The position numbers were made by a program, and so were the translations under genes. Positions 1-9,658 of a stretch of 64,000 nt of DNA are shown here, in pieces. The notes under the pieces were generated by a model. That model searched no databases. It was not told the origin of the DNA and worked only from the letters and a program-made list of their open reading frames with translations. Each line of letters starts with the position of its first letter. Within the stretch, counting starts at the first letter, position 1. The stretch spans positions 124,001-188,000 of the forward strand of contig JALHQH010000001.1 in the NCBI GenBank assembly GCA_022842065.1. The letters run 5' to 3'. The stretch comes from Caldilineaceae bacterium (lineage in GTDB: Bacteria > Chloroflexota > Anaerolineae > Caldilineales > Caldilineaceae).

Positions 1-62
1 ATTAGTTTTGAGTGATTCCCACCGCGCGTGGGCATTGCGCCATGTGGATTATACCCTTAATT

Positions 63-3000
63 TTAGGCAATAGGTGTCATGGGTACGCTACGGATAGGGG
101 TAGGGTCAGAATCGAGCAGCGGTATGTGTCCCGGTCGTAAAGTGCTGCTCCAACCATTTGTCCCTTCCCAACTGATGGCGATGGGGCAGCTATCGCCATC
201 AGCTGAGCTAGTTACAAGTTCTACAGCTTGCGCCGCTGCCACGAGATTACGGTTGACAATTACATTCTCAAGAAAAGAACGCTGCAAGCGCGCATCTTCC
301 AATTGATTCGCAATTTCCTGTAACAATTGGTAAGCGGTGACTAAAACGGTCCACTCACGGCGGTCGCCCGCGGCCTTTAGCACCCGCACACAAGTCCAAT
401 AAACCCGAAAAGGCTCACGCGCGGCGGCTAAGCCATGTTGCGCGAGGCGCGTAAGGGCAGCTTCTACGTGGGTTACCGCGGATATTACGTCGTTTTGCGC
501 TAACCGGAGGGCGGCAAGCCCGGCATAGGCATCGGTCGCACGCAAGGGCCAATACGGTCCTTTTTCCAGCACAATCGCTTGTTGATAGTGCGGCTCGGCA
601 GCGATTAGATCCCCTTGATCAGCGAGAGTATGGCCCAAATTAATGTGCGCCGCTTGTTCCATGAAATAATTCCCGGCGGCCTCCGCCATCTGTAAAGCCA
701 GCCGACAAGCAGTTTGCGCCGCCGCCGGCTCACCGCGTAAGCGGTGCAGACGGCCAAGACTGGCATGCAGCCAGCATTCCCAATAGGGTATCTGCCGGAT
801 CTGCGCCTGCGCCAGCCCTTGCGCATATTTCTGCTCGGCATCGCTATAAGCCCCTAACACCATCAACAGGTCACCGACATGAACCCAATCCTCGAACAAA
901 GGCCGTACGGTGTGCGGTTGCAAATAACGGGATGCGGCCTGGTAGGCATGACCGCCTAGATAAAATAACCCCAAATTGCTGACGATGCGCGCCGCCAAGG
1001 TACGATGCGGTCGTTGATGCAAAGCCGCCAGCGCCGCGTGGAAATGTTTGATACCAGCCAGCGGATGGGTAGAGAGGCCGAGTGCAACCCCCAAATCATT
1101 GAGGCTTTCCGCCATAAGCTGGGGGGAGTTCGCCAGGCGCGCATAGCCGCATGCCTGCTCGGCGTGTAGGTGCATCGCGGCAAGATCTTGCCGGAGTTGG
1201 GCCTGCCGCGCCAATTCATGATAAGCCACTCCTTGTAAGGCTGGGTCCGCCAGCGACTGGCCGAGGGCAAGGGCTTCCTGTACCCATGTCTCCAGTTTTC
1301 CCACCTCGCACAATGCGGGGTAAAGGCGATAAAATTGGGCAAGATAACACAACAAACGGGCGAGTAACCGTTGTGGTTGGGCGACTGTAGGTGACTGTGC
1401 AATCGCATGGCGAACGACCGGGAGCGCCCCTTCCAAAAGCTGAATCGCTTCCAAATAGCTGCCCGTATTCAGGTATAACTCTTGCAGGCTATCCACACTT
1501 AGTTCCAGCAAAGCCAGGTTGCCGTGGTCAACACTCCAGCGCCATGCAGTACGCACATGATCTAGATCGGTCTGGAGCTGTGTGGTGATAGTCAGATGCA
1601 CAGCCTCACGCTGCGCCTGTTCCAGGCTGGCTAAACATTCCAGATAGAAGTGCGCATAGTGCTCATACAGCTTCGCCCGTTGCTCCGGCCACTGCTGGAG
1701 CTTTTGTTGCGCAAAGGCCTGGACCGTGCGGTGGAGGGTATAGCGACCCTCCTCGACTTTGCTCAGCAGGGATTGGTCCAGCAGTCGGCGTAGCAGTACA
1801 GTGGTCGCGCCGGTAATGTGTGCGGCCGCCGCGCGACTGAAAGAGCCGGGAAAGATCGACAACTGCGCCAACAATTGTTGGCCGGCAGCCGGCAGCAACT
1901 GCCAAGAACGCTCGAAAACCGCCACCAAGGTACGCTGCCCAGTGGGTAGATCACGCAGGTCGGTCGCCAAAAAATCCAGGCTTCCACTTAACGCGGCCGC
2001 CAGCGCTGTACAGCTAAAGAGTGGCAACATACTGGTGGCCAGTTCAATCCCCAACGGCAGCCCCTCCACCAGTTGACAGATCTGACCAACGGAACCGATC
2101 GTGTCGCCCGTAATGGCAAAAGTCGGATCGAACTGCTGGGCGCGCTGCACAAACATGACCACCGCTTCGCTTGCTTGCCAGACCGTTTCGGGAATGACGT
2201 AGGCCGGGTTGGCCTGGGTCGCGGCGATCGCAGCTTGATAGGACAGCGGGGGTAACGACAAGTTGTTGAGGGTTAGCACACTTTCCCCGCGCACATTCAG
2301 GCGCGCCCGCGAGGTAATCAACATCTTGAGCTGCGGCACCTGCGTCAGCAGCGCGACAACCGCATCAACACCGGCCAAGAGCTGCTCGAAATTGTCCAAA
2401 ATGAGCAAGAGCTGCCGTGTGCGTAAATAAGCGCGCAATTGCACCGCACACGATATCCCTGCATCCAGCTTGTAACCGAGCTGTTCCGCAATGGCCCGTA
2501 GAATTGCCTCACCCAGCGCTGGGTCAGCCGGCGGCAGCTGCTCGTCGTAATCAGCGTTAAGCGCTTCGACGTCGGAAAGGGGCACAAAAAAGATACCGTC
2601 GGGAAAGGCGGTCTGCTGGGTGCCCAGTAACTGTTGGCCCACGGCGAGGGCTAAGGAAGTCTTGCCCATTCCCCCTGGCCCAACAATCGTCAAGAGGCGA
2701 CAGTCAGCAGCGGTGATCCGTTGGCTGATGTAAACAAACTCCTGGCTGCGCCCGACAAACGCACTGAGTGGGCGCGTGAGGTTCGTGGGCAAGGTTTGCG
2801 GGGGCGCGGGTTGATCGGGTGAGGCTAAGTGCGAGGGTAACACCGGCGCAGCCGCGACAGTAGTTTGGGCTGTTGCCAAGCGTTGGATCGGTGCTACCGG
2901 TGTTACGGCATTGTCCGCTTGCGTACGCAACGCAGCGATCAAGGCGATTAGCGCAGGGGATGGCGGCATGTTAAATTCTTTCGCCAACATTTGCCGGTAA

Positions 3001-3668
3001 CGTTCGTAGGCTTGTAAGGCTTCGGTACGCCGTCCGAGGCGAAAGAGCAACTGGATTTGGCGACTATACGCCGCTTCATTATGCGGTTCAATTTCCAAAA
3101 GGCGATCGAGCGATGCCAACGCGGTTGCCAAGGCGCCATTGCCCGCATACGTATCACTCAGGGCGAGCAGATTGGTGATCAGTTGATTGCGCAGATATTC
3201 GCGCTGCTGCGTTGTCCATTCTTCAAACAGTTCTGACTGATGAATATAAAACCCGGCCAAAAAATCGCCGCGGTAGAGCGCAACTGTTGCCTGCCACAAC
3301 GCGAGATCGGGTGTCGTGCCCTGTTGCTGTGCCTTCTGGACCGCAGCTAGCCCTTGTTGAAAGGCCAGTACATCGATGTGGTGAATCTGCGCCGCCTGTA
3401 AGGCAACGGTACGATAGGTAATTGCCAGCACATCGCCAAAGACTTTGCGCAGCAGCGAAAGCACATTACGCAGTGCTTGTTTGGCGGTGGGCATGGGTGC
3501 ATCGGGCCAGAGCAGCGTGGCAAGGGTTTCCCGGCCGACAGGCTGTGCGGTCAAGGCCAGGTAATAGAGCAAGGCCAGCGCTTTGTGGGGCAGCTTCAGG
3601 TCTAGCGGCTGACCATCCAGACGCAATTCGGGATGCCCAAAAAGCTGAATTTCTAAAAGAGGTGACAT
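63..3668 (-). CDS. SARP1: AfsR-like transcriptional regulator (wHTH-BTAD-ATPase-TPR)
   Basis: 1201 residues. An N-terminal winged-helix DNA-binding region (about 1-95) is followed by a bacterial transcriptional activation domain (about 100-250), both typical of SARP/AfsR regulators. A STAND/AAA-type ATPase follows, with Walker A GPGGMGKTS near residue 330 and Walker B LLLILDNFEQ near 420. The C-terminal half (about 680-1150) is helical TPR-like repeat. ATP binding and the TPR region are expected to control activity of the DNA-binding part, as in AfsR. ATG at 3668 gives MSPLLEIQLFGHPELRL, matching the paralogue at 7382. It is the most complete of three SARPs here and diverges from the biosynthetic genes. 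It probably activates the locus; the direct-repeat promoters listed below are candidate targets. Confident on family, not on targets. Confidence 0.9.
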   Translation of the reverse strand: MSPLLEIQLFGHPELRLDGQPLDLKLPHKALALLYYLALTAQPVGRETLATLLWPDAPMPTAKQALRNVLSLLRKVFGDVLAITYRTVALQAAQIHHIDVLAFQQGLAAVQKAQQQGTTPDLALWQATVALYRGDFLAGFYIHQSELFEEWTTQQREYLRNQLITNLLALSDTYAGNGALATALASLDRLLEIEPHNEAAYSRQIQLLFRLGRRTEALQAYERYRQMLAKEFNMPPSPALIALIAALRTQADNAVTPVAPIQRLATAQTTVAAAPVLPSHLASPDQPAPPQTLPTNLTRPLSAFVGRSQEFVYISQRITAADCRLLTIVGPGGMGKTSLALAVGQQLLGTQQTAFPDGIFFVPLSDVEALNADYDEQLPPADPALGEAILRAIAEQLGYKLDAGISCAVQLRAYLRTRQLLLILDNFEQLLAGVDAVVALLTQVPQLKMLITSRARLNVRGESVLTLNNLSLPPLSYQAAIAATQANPAYVIPETVWQASEAVVMFVQRAQQFDPTFAITGDTIGSVGQICQLVEGLPLGIELATSMLPLFSCTALAAALSGSLDFLATDLRDLPTGQRTLVAVFERSWQLLPAAGQQLLAQLSIFPGSFSRAAAAHITGATTVLLRRLLDQSLLSKVEEGRYTLHRTVQAFAQQKLQQWPEQRAKLYEHYAHFYLECLASLEQAQREAVHLTITTQLQTDLDHVRTAWRWSVDHGNLALLELSVDSLQELYLNTGSYLEAIQLLEGALPVVRHAIAQSPTVAQPQRLLARLLCYLAQFYRLYPALCEVGKLETWVQEALALGQSLADPALQGVAYHELARQAQLRQDLAAMHLHAEQACGYARLANSPQLMAESLNDLGVALGLSTHPLAGIKHFHAALAALHQRPHRTLAARIVSNLGLFYLGGHAYQAASRYLQPHTVRPLFEDWVHVGDLLMVLGAYSDAEQKYAQGLAQAQIRQIPYWECWLHASLGRLHRLRGEPAAAQTACRLALQMAEAAGNYFMEQAAHINLGHTLADQGDLIAAEPHYQQAIVLEKGPYWPLRATDAYAGLAALRLAQNDVISAVTHVEAALTRLAQHGLAAAREPFRVYWTCVRVLKAAGDRREWTVLVTAYQLLQEIANQLEDARLQRSFLENVIVNRNLVAAAQAVELVTSSADGDSCPIAISWEGTNGWSSTLRPGHIPLLDSDPTPIRSVPMTPIA

Positions 3669-4027
3669 TGGTCACTCGCTAGCATGTGAATACGATTAAA
3701 GTGGGCTCTCTTTAAAAGCAATAGTGGGTTTCGCCGGCAGCGCAAGCTAAATCGGCCATTGCAAAACAACTGTGCTTTATATGATGGTAGAGTCTAGTAT
3801 CAGTAGACCGGAAACCGTGTACTGGGCGTCCCCAGACGCCCTCGTTTGCAGTAGGGGATGCAAACTACACATTGCGGACTAGTGAGTATACCACACGAAT
3901 TCAACATCTTTTGCGCTACCCGAACAACGGCCAAAGTAAACATTCGCATATTTTCGCAATCATTTGATACGCAATCGGTACACAGTGGGGCATAATCTGG
4001 CTACGCCATGTCAAGGGGTGCGTAAAG
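3669..4027. other. Intergenic region between SARP1 and SARP2
   Basis: This 359-bp gap holds the upstream region of SARP1 (minus strand) and one palindromic repeat at 3798-3887. I see no gene in it, and no 11-bp-period direct repeat in the SARP1 promoter direction. Confidence 0.6.
3798..3887. repeat. MITE-like palindromic element, copy 1
   Basis: The left end TATCAGTAGACCG (3798-3810) is imperfectly inverted at the right end (CGGACTAGTGAGT, 3875-3887; 9 of 13 match). Inside are two hairpins: GGGCGTC/GACGCCC and GTTTGCA/TGCAAAC. The right part reads TACACATTGCGG, matching TACACGTTGCGG in copy 2 at 7634-7726. No coding capacity. It looks like a non-autonomous mobile palindrome. Confidence 0.7.
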
Positions 4028-7000
4028 TCAGTGTACCATGGCCCAGGCGACAGTGCTGAGGGGCAATGTAATATTCAGGCGCGGAAGGTCCAACTGCGCC
4101 GCAATTTTGGCCACACGCGTGCGGGTTTCCTGCGTGGCCGCCCCATGTTGATAAACCCGCTGCAAAACAGCATTGACCCGTTCCGCCGGATTTGGCTCGC
4201 CAGCGTGCGCTTGCCCTTTGTTTGCCTGTACCATTGTTATGTACGCCAATCCCACTTGGGCATCGAGCACGATCGGCAGGCGTGCTTGCGCTTCGGCATC
4301 GGTCAATACCTTTTGGAAGTAGCGCTGCGCTTCTACCAGTTCGCCCAGCGCAATCAGCGCCCAGCCCAGCGTCGGCAGCACATGGCTCCACCACGCGGGA
4401 AGTCCGGCTGTCAAACTTTCGGTAAAGTGTGCTTTGGCGGCGCGGTAATCACCACACTGCTCGGCCAGGCAGCCCTCTTCCCATAAAATAAAGGCAGTGG
4501 GTACCACTAAGCCAAGCGGCTCGATCAACTTGTGGACTTCGCCAAAGCAGGCTTTTGCGGCTGCTACCTGCCCTTGCAGTCGCAGCGCTTCGCCAAGCGC
4601 GATCCTGCTTTCTAGGCCGAGCAGTTTGTAATGATACTCCTGGGTCAGACCAATCGTTGTACGCAGCTCTTTTTCCGCCTGACGATAACATCCGCGGGCC
4701 AGGTGGATCCGTCCCAGTGCTTTGTGGCCACCGATGAGCGCCCTGGGCCACTTGAGTTGCTGCGCTAAGCGAAGGCCATTGGTAATATGTGCTTCGGCAA
4801 CCGCATAGTCACCTAAAAGCAAGATCGTCTCGCCAAGTGACGGCCCAATCAGCGCCTGTAGCCATACGACGTCACTTGTCTGTGCCAAGCACAGGGCCTC
4901 GGTCAAAAATTCCGTAGACTTTCGTGGATCGCTTCCTTTCAGCCATACCCCCCAAAGCGCAAGGCAGAACGCACTGTCAACTGGGCTATCCGCCTGTTGT
5001 AAGATCGCCCAACTGGATTCATACCCAGCCAACGCCGCTTGCACACGACCAAGCCGACTGTGGCAGACCGCACAGCAGGTTTGCAGCCGCCCGCTGAGCC
5101 AGGTGACAGCCGTGCCTGTTTTGCACGGCTGCGCTTCATAAAGGGGGAAAAATGCCTGCAAGGCATACTCGTAAAGATCAAGTGCTTCCAAATAAAAGCC
5201 CTGCTGATCATAATAGAGAAAAAGAGTGTTCACACAGGCGCGGAGCGCCCCGGCCAGTTGGTGTACGACCGCCCAGCGCCATGCCATCCGGATATTGTCC
5301 CAGTCGGTTAGAATCTCTTCCGTAACGACGGCATGTGCTACCCCCGTCAGGCCGTGCTCCCGATGCGCCAAGAATTCTAGATAAAAGTGGGCAAATCGAA
5401 GCTGAAGCGCTGCAAGCTGCCCAGGCCACTGCTGTAACTTCTGCTCGGCAAAGGCGCGCACCGTAGGATGCATGGTATAGCGTTCGTTCCCCACTTTGCC
5501 CAGCAGGGAGTGATCGATTAGCTGCTGCAGGAGTAGATTCGATGCACCGGCAATCTGCACGGCAGCCGCATGGCTGAAAGTATGGGGAAAGAGGGCGAGC
5601 TTGGCCAGCAACTGTTGCCCATCAGGTGGCAACAACTGCCACGATCGTGCAAAGACTGCGCCTAACGTGCGCTGATCGGGTGGTAAATCGCGGGTCTCTA
5701 CCGCTAAAAAAGCCAAACTCTGGGCCAGTTCTGTGGCCAGCTCCGCACAACTCAACAGCGGCAACATGCCGGTCGCCAATTCGATCCCTAGCGGCAACCC
5801 ATCAACAAGGTAACAAATCTGCATAACCAGGTCGAGATTGGCCGGCGTAATGGCAAACTGTGGGTCGAAACATTGCGCGCGCTGCACAAACATGGCCACC
5901 GCTTCACTCTCTTGCCACATGTCGTCGCCAGCAGCGGGGATGATCTGGCCCTGTACAGCTGTCGTGGTCACATACGCCACCGCCGGCAGCGATAATTTAT
6001 CGAGCGGCAGCACGCTTTCGCCGCGCACTTTCAGGCGTATGCGCGAGGTAACGAGCATGGTCAACGCCGGCGCGTGCGTGAGCAGTGCGATCAACATGTC
6101 GGTGGCCGCCAGCAGCTGCTCGAAGTTATCCACAACGAGCAAAAGCCGGCGATGGCGCAGATAGTTTTGCAGTTGCGCCATTGCCGGCAACCCAACTTGC
6201 AACACACAGCCGATTTGTTCGGCAATAGCCGCAATTAGCAGCGCATCGGCGATCCCAACCTCATGCGCTGTACTTGATTTGGGCGTAAGGCCAGCCAGTG
6301 ACACAAAGTAGATGCCATCAGGGAAAGCGGTTTGTTTTGTCTGCAGGAGGCGCTGTGCTGCCGCTTGGGCTAGGCTGGTCTTCCCCATCCCTCCCGGCCC
6401 CACAATGGTCAACAGACGGCAATCAGCGACGGTGAGCCGGTGCGTGATATCGGCCAACTCGCGCGCGCCCGATAAAGACGCTAAGGGGACTGGTCAGATT
6501 GTGGGGAATCAGCGGTGCGGTGGTTGGGCCAGGTGGCGGCAAGTTAGAGAGGCGTGGTGGCACAGCGATCTCATTGAATGCAGTCGTCGGTAACGTGCGG
6601 CTCCACGGCGTCAGGTGATCCTGGCGCACCAGGGGCAATTGCACCCCGGCGACGAGGGCCGTCAAAGCAGGTGACGGTGCAAGATTAAACGCCGCGGCCA
6701 ACATGTTACAATAGTGCTCATAGTGCTGCAAGGCCTCGGTGTGGCGGCCCACGCCAAGCAGCAGTTGGATTTGCCGGCTATAAACGGCTTCGCGCTGTGG
6801 ATCGTATGCCAATAGGCGAGCCAAACAGGCCAATGCGGCGTCAGTGGCACCCACCGTCGCCTGTGCTTCGCTGAGGGCAAAGAGGCTGGTGGTCAATTGC
6901 TGGCGCAAGGATTCGCGGCGCGACATTGCCCATGTGGCAAAGGCGGTGGATTGCTGAAGATAAAAGCCTTCCAGGAAATCGCCACGGTAAAGATCAAGGG

Positions 7001-7382
7001 TGGCCTGCCACAACGTCAGATCTGGGGTGTCGGCGCGCAATTGACTTTGCGGAATGAGAGCCAGCCCTTGTTGAAAGGCCACCACATCAATCTCTTTACG
7101 TTGGGCCGGCTGAAAGGCAATCGTATGAGGGGTAATCATCAACGCATCGCCGAGTGACTTGCGCAACAGCGAAAGCAGATTACGCAGGGAATGTTTAGCG
7201 GTCGGTACAGCAGCGTCCGGCCAGAGGAGCAGGGCAACCTTTTCCCGGCCAACCGGCTGCTCGGCCAGGGCCAGGTAATAGAGCAGGGCCAGGGCCTTAT
7301 GCGGCAAAGAATGAACCAACAGTTGGCCATGCAAACGAAGTTCCGGATGACCAAAGAGACGAATTTCGAGCACAGTTGACAT
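4028..7382 (-). pseudogene. SARP2: AfsR-like regulator split by a frameshift
   Basis: Close paralogue of SARP1. The N-terminal part (start ATG at 7382, MSTVLEIRLFGHPELRL) carries the winged helix and BTAD. It runs out of frame about 6 residues after the shared motif PLSVFIGRAR and stops at 6423. The ATPase plus TPR part continues in another frame (about 6460 down to 4028, roughly 809 residues) with Walker A GPGGMGKTS and Walker B LLLVVDNFEQ intact. The break falls at a CGCGCGCG run (6460-6467). Restoring one CG unit gives GRARELADITHRL, which lines up with SARP1. So this is one ancestral gene with a 2-bp loss, a phase-variable tract, or a sequencing error. A separate ATPase half could start only from a TTG at 6457. 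Otherwise both halves look well preserved. Confidence 0.8.
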
Positions 7383-7582
7383 TGGTTTTATCCAGCCGAT
7401 GGAATAGGGTACCTGCGAATCGAGGTAATTCAATGGGCGCAGAGATATGTAAATAATATACAAAAAGAGTAACGCTATGGATGATTAGCGCGATCATATC
7501 ACACGTTTTACTATTTACTTAATAAAGTGTTGCACCTTTTTACAATAAACCGTATAAATTAGGCGCTTTTTTGACGTTTGTT

Positions 7583-7614
7583 AGGACGGTTTAGGTACGC
7601 TAACCAGCTATCCT
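7583..7614 (+). promoter_or_regulatory. SARP-type promoter site 1 (direct repeat + -10)
   Basis: AGGACG (7583-7588), 5 bp, GGTACG (7594-7599), 9 bp, TATCCT (7609-7614) as -10. The preceding 22 bp (GGCGCTTTTTTGACG block from 7562) are also nearly the same as upstream of SARP3 (10724-10763). It would drive the glycosyltransferase remnants rightwards. Confidence 0.6.
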
Positions 7615-7633
7615 GGAGCGCGAAAAGGATATA

Positions 7634-7726
7634 TTATCAGTAGACCGTAGTGTAGTCTGCATCCTCAAATGCAGACCCCCCGTTCGCATCTGAGGATGCG
7701 AACTACACGTTGCGGTGTACTGATTA
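7634..7726. repeat. MITE-like palindromic element, copy 2
   Basis: Terminal inverted repeats TTATCAGTAGACCG (7634-7647) and CGGTGTACTGATTA (7713-7726) match at 12 of 14 positions. Two internal hairpins are GTCTGCAT/ATGCAGAC and GTTCGCATC/GATGCGAAC (loop TGAG). Same family as 3798-3887; the two copies flank SARP2. Confidence 0.75.
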
Positions 7727-7796
7727 TGCAGCTTCAGCCGCAGATAGTGTAATGCACGCAAGCAAAACCAGATAGGCAGATAAGTGATTTACAAAC

Positions 7797-7875
7797 GACT
7801 TACGCATTGGGTGCAGATGACCGGCACACCGCAATACCCAAGCAGCAATGCATGCTTCAGTGGCAACGTAAGTCC
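7797..7875. repeat. Inverted-repeat element with GACTTACG ends
   Basis: GACTTACGCA at 7797-7806 faces ACGTAAGTCC ending at 7875. The ends resemble the clearer element at 40667-40737 (AGGACTTACGCA / TGCGTAAGTCCT). About 79 bp, non-coding. Confidence 0.5.
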
Positions 7876-7901
7876 GCAGCTAAACCGAAGCTGAATAGCC
7901 G

Positions 7902-8992
7902 ATGATTTCCGTTGTCATTTGTACATATAACCGGGCACATTAGCTGGCAGATGCGCTGCAATCACTGTGCCGGCAGACGCTTGCGCAGACCGAATACGAA
8001 GTGATTGTCGTAGATAATAACTCCACTGATGATACAGCCGCAGTAAGTCATTCTTTTGCAGATCGCTATACAAATGTACGGCGCTGTTACGAAACCGAAC
8101 AAGGGCTTTCGCATGCGCGCAATTGCGGCTGGCGCGCGGCGAAGGGTGGCTATGTGGCCTATATTGATGACGACTGTAAGGTACCGAAACAGTGGTTAGC
8201 CACAGCTAAAACCATTATCCAGACCGTAGCCCCAGCGGCCTTTGGTGGTCCGTTTTTTGCTTTTTATCTTACCCCCAAACCAGCTTGGTTCAAAGATAGT
8301 TATGGCTCTAATGTGCTTGGTGACAAAGCGCAGATTTGCGTCACTACCTATCTATACTCAAATCAGAATGAGACCCCTAGTTTCGGTCAGCGTGCGTCGC
8401 ACTGACCAAAGAATCTAGCGGACTGGAAACAGTTGGCGGTCAGTGCGACGCACGCGATCCCGTTAGCCAGCAAAACGCCGGTTCTCAACTTCACTTCAGT
8501 ATAACTGGTGGTAATTTGTTCATCAAGCATGAACTGTTGGCCGCCATCAATGGCTTCGATCCGGCCTTTGGCGTCAGCGGTTCCAAACGCGGCTATGGCG
8601 AGGAGGACGATCTATTACAGCGGCTATGTCAGCATCAACCAGACGCGGTCATTTACTATGATCCGGCGCTCTATGTCCATCACTTGGTGCGCCCGGAAAA
8701 GATGCGCTTAGGGTGGCAATTGTATGATCGCTTTTTGCATGGCCGTTATAGCTATCGGGTCTACGCCGAAAAGACCCCTGTGGTGGAAGGTAAGCGTTTG
8801 CAGCAACGGCTGCCCGAACAACTGTCCCGTTTTATCAACTGTTATCTCTTGGGGCTTGGGGGACTCGTGCGCGGTGCTCGTGCCCGCTATCCCTATTACC
8901 AACAGTTTCTATGTGAAGAGGTGGGGGCAGATTTGCAGCGACTAGGCTGGTTCGTTGAATATTGGCAACAGCAGGCGACAAACAAATCATGA
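7902..8992 (+). pseudogene. Family 2 glycosyltransferase remnant (GT1)
   Basis: Starts at ATG 7902 with MISVVICTYNRA, a classic GT-A start. An in-frame TAG follows after AH, then the same frame resumes (LADAL...VIVVDNNSTDDT, ...YVAYIDDDCKVP) with the DDD nucleotide-sugar motif. The frame is lost again around 8365-8500, where an 18-bp perfect inverted repeat sits. The C-terminal part (GGNLFIKHELL, GYGEEDDLLQRL) continues in a different frame to TGA at 8990-8992. That stop overlaps the ATG of the next remnant, so these were once translationally coupled. Not functional as read. The lost substrate is unknown. Confidence 0.8.
8390..8455. repeat. 18-bp perfect inverted repeat inside GT1
   Basis: GCGTGCGTCGCACTGACC (8390-8407) is perfectly inverted at 8438-8455, with 30 bp between. 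It lies where the GT1 frame breaks, so it is probably part of an inserted palindromic element whose outer borders I cannot fix. Confidence 0.7.
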
Positions 8993-9658
8993 CCGGACCA
9001 GCTGTGCCAACCATCTCTGTCATCATGGCGGTCTACAATGGCGCGCCCTATTTAGCCCAGACCATTGAAAGTGTTTTGCAACAGAGCTACCACAATTTTG
9101 AGTTCATTATCGTTGATGACGGCTCAACGGATACCACACCTCACATCCTCCAGGATTATGCGGCGTTGGACGCGCGTATCTGCTTGCTGCCCACTGACCG
9201 ATGCAGACGATCTTTCTGCCGTTGACCGCCTGCAAAAACAAGTAACCTATCTTGATGAGCACCCTGAGGTTGGGATCGTCAGCACCAAAGTGCGGATGAT
9301 CGATCCTGCGGGTTAAAAGTTGCCCATTGTGGATGGCAGGCCGACGCAACCAGGCACGCTGCAGTGGGCGCTCTTTTTTCGTTGTTGCGTTGCCCATATC
9401 AGTATGATGATGCGGCGCGCCATTTATCAGCAATTACACGGCTACAACCCGGCCTATGATTATGGCTTCGACTACAATTTCTTGTTACGCGCTAGCGCGG
9501 TGACCAAACTCGCCAATCTGCCGGAACCGTTACTGGCTGTCCGCATCCATCCGGCCAGTTCAAGCCATCGGCATCGGCACCGGCAACATCAGTACGGCTT
9601 GCTCGCACAACAAAAAGCCATCAGCACCTTGTTAGGCAAATCAGGCAGAGGCGCACGC
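8989..9658 (+). pseudogene. Family 2 glycosyltransferase remnant (GT2)
   Basis: Starts at ATG 8989 with MTGPAVPTISVIMAVYNGAP and ...FIIVDDGSTDTTP, a GT-A nucleotide-binding half. After RICLLP the frame shifts straight to TDADDLSAVDRLQKQ. The usual roughly 25 residues before the DADD metal motif are missing, which indicates an internal deletion. A TAA at 9314-9316 then interrupts the frame. The remaining C-terminal part reads on into the start of GT3 without a stop, so GT2 and GT3 may once have been one tandem polypeptide. Confidence 0.8.

Larger units (their letters stand above)
7383..7901. other. Intergenic region between SARP2 and the glycosyltransferase remnants
   Basis: 519 bp. From left to right it holds the AT-rich SARP2 upstream region, a SARP-type direct-repeat promoter on the plus strand (7583-7614), palindromic element copy 2 (7634-7726), and a GGACTTACG-type inverted-repeat element (7797-7875). 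No gene seen. Confidence 0.65.
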
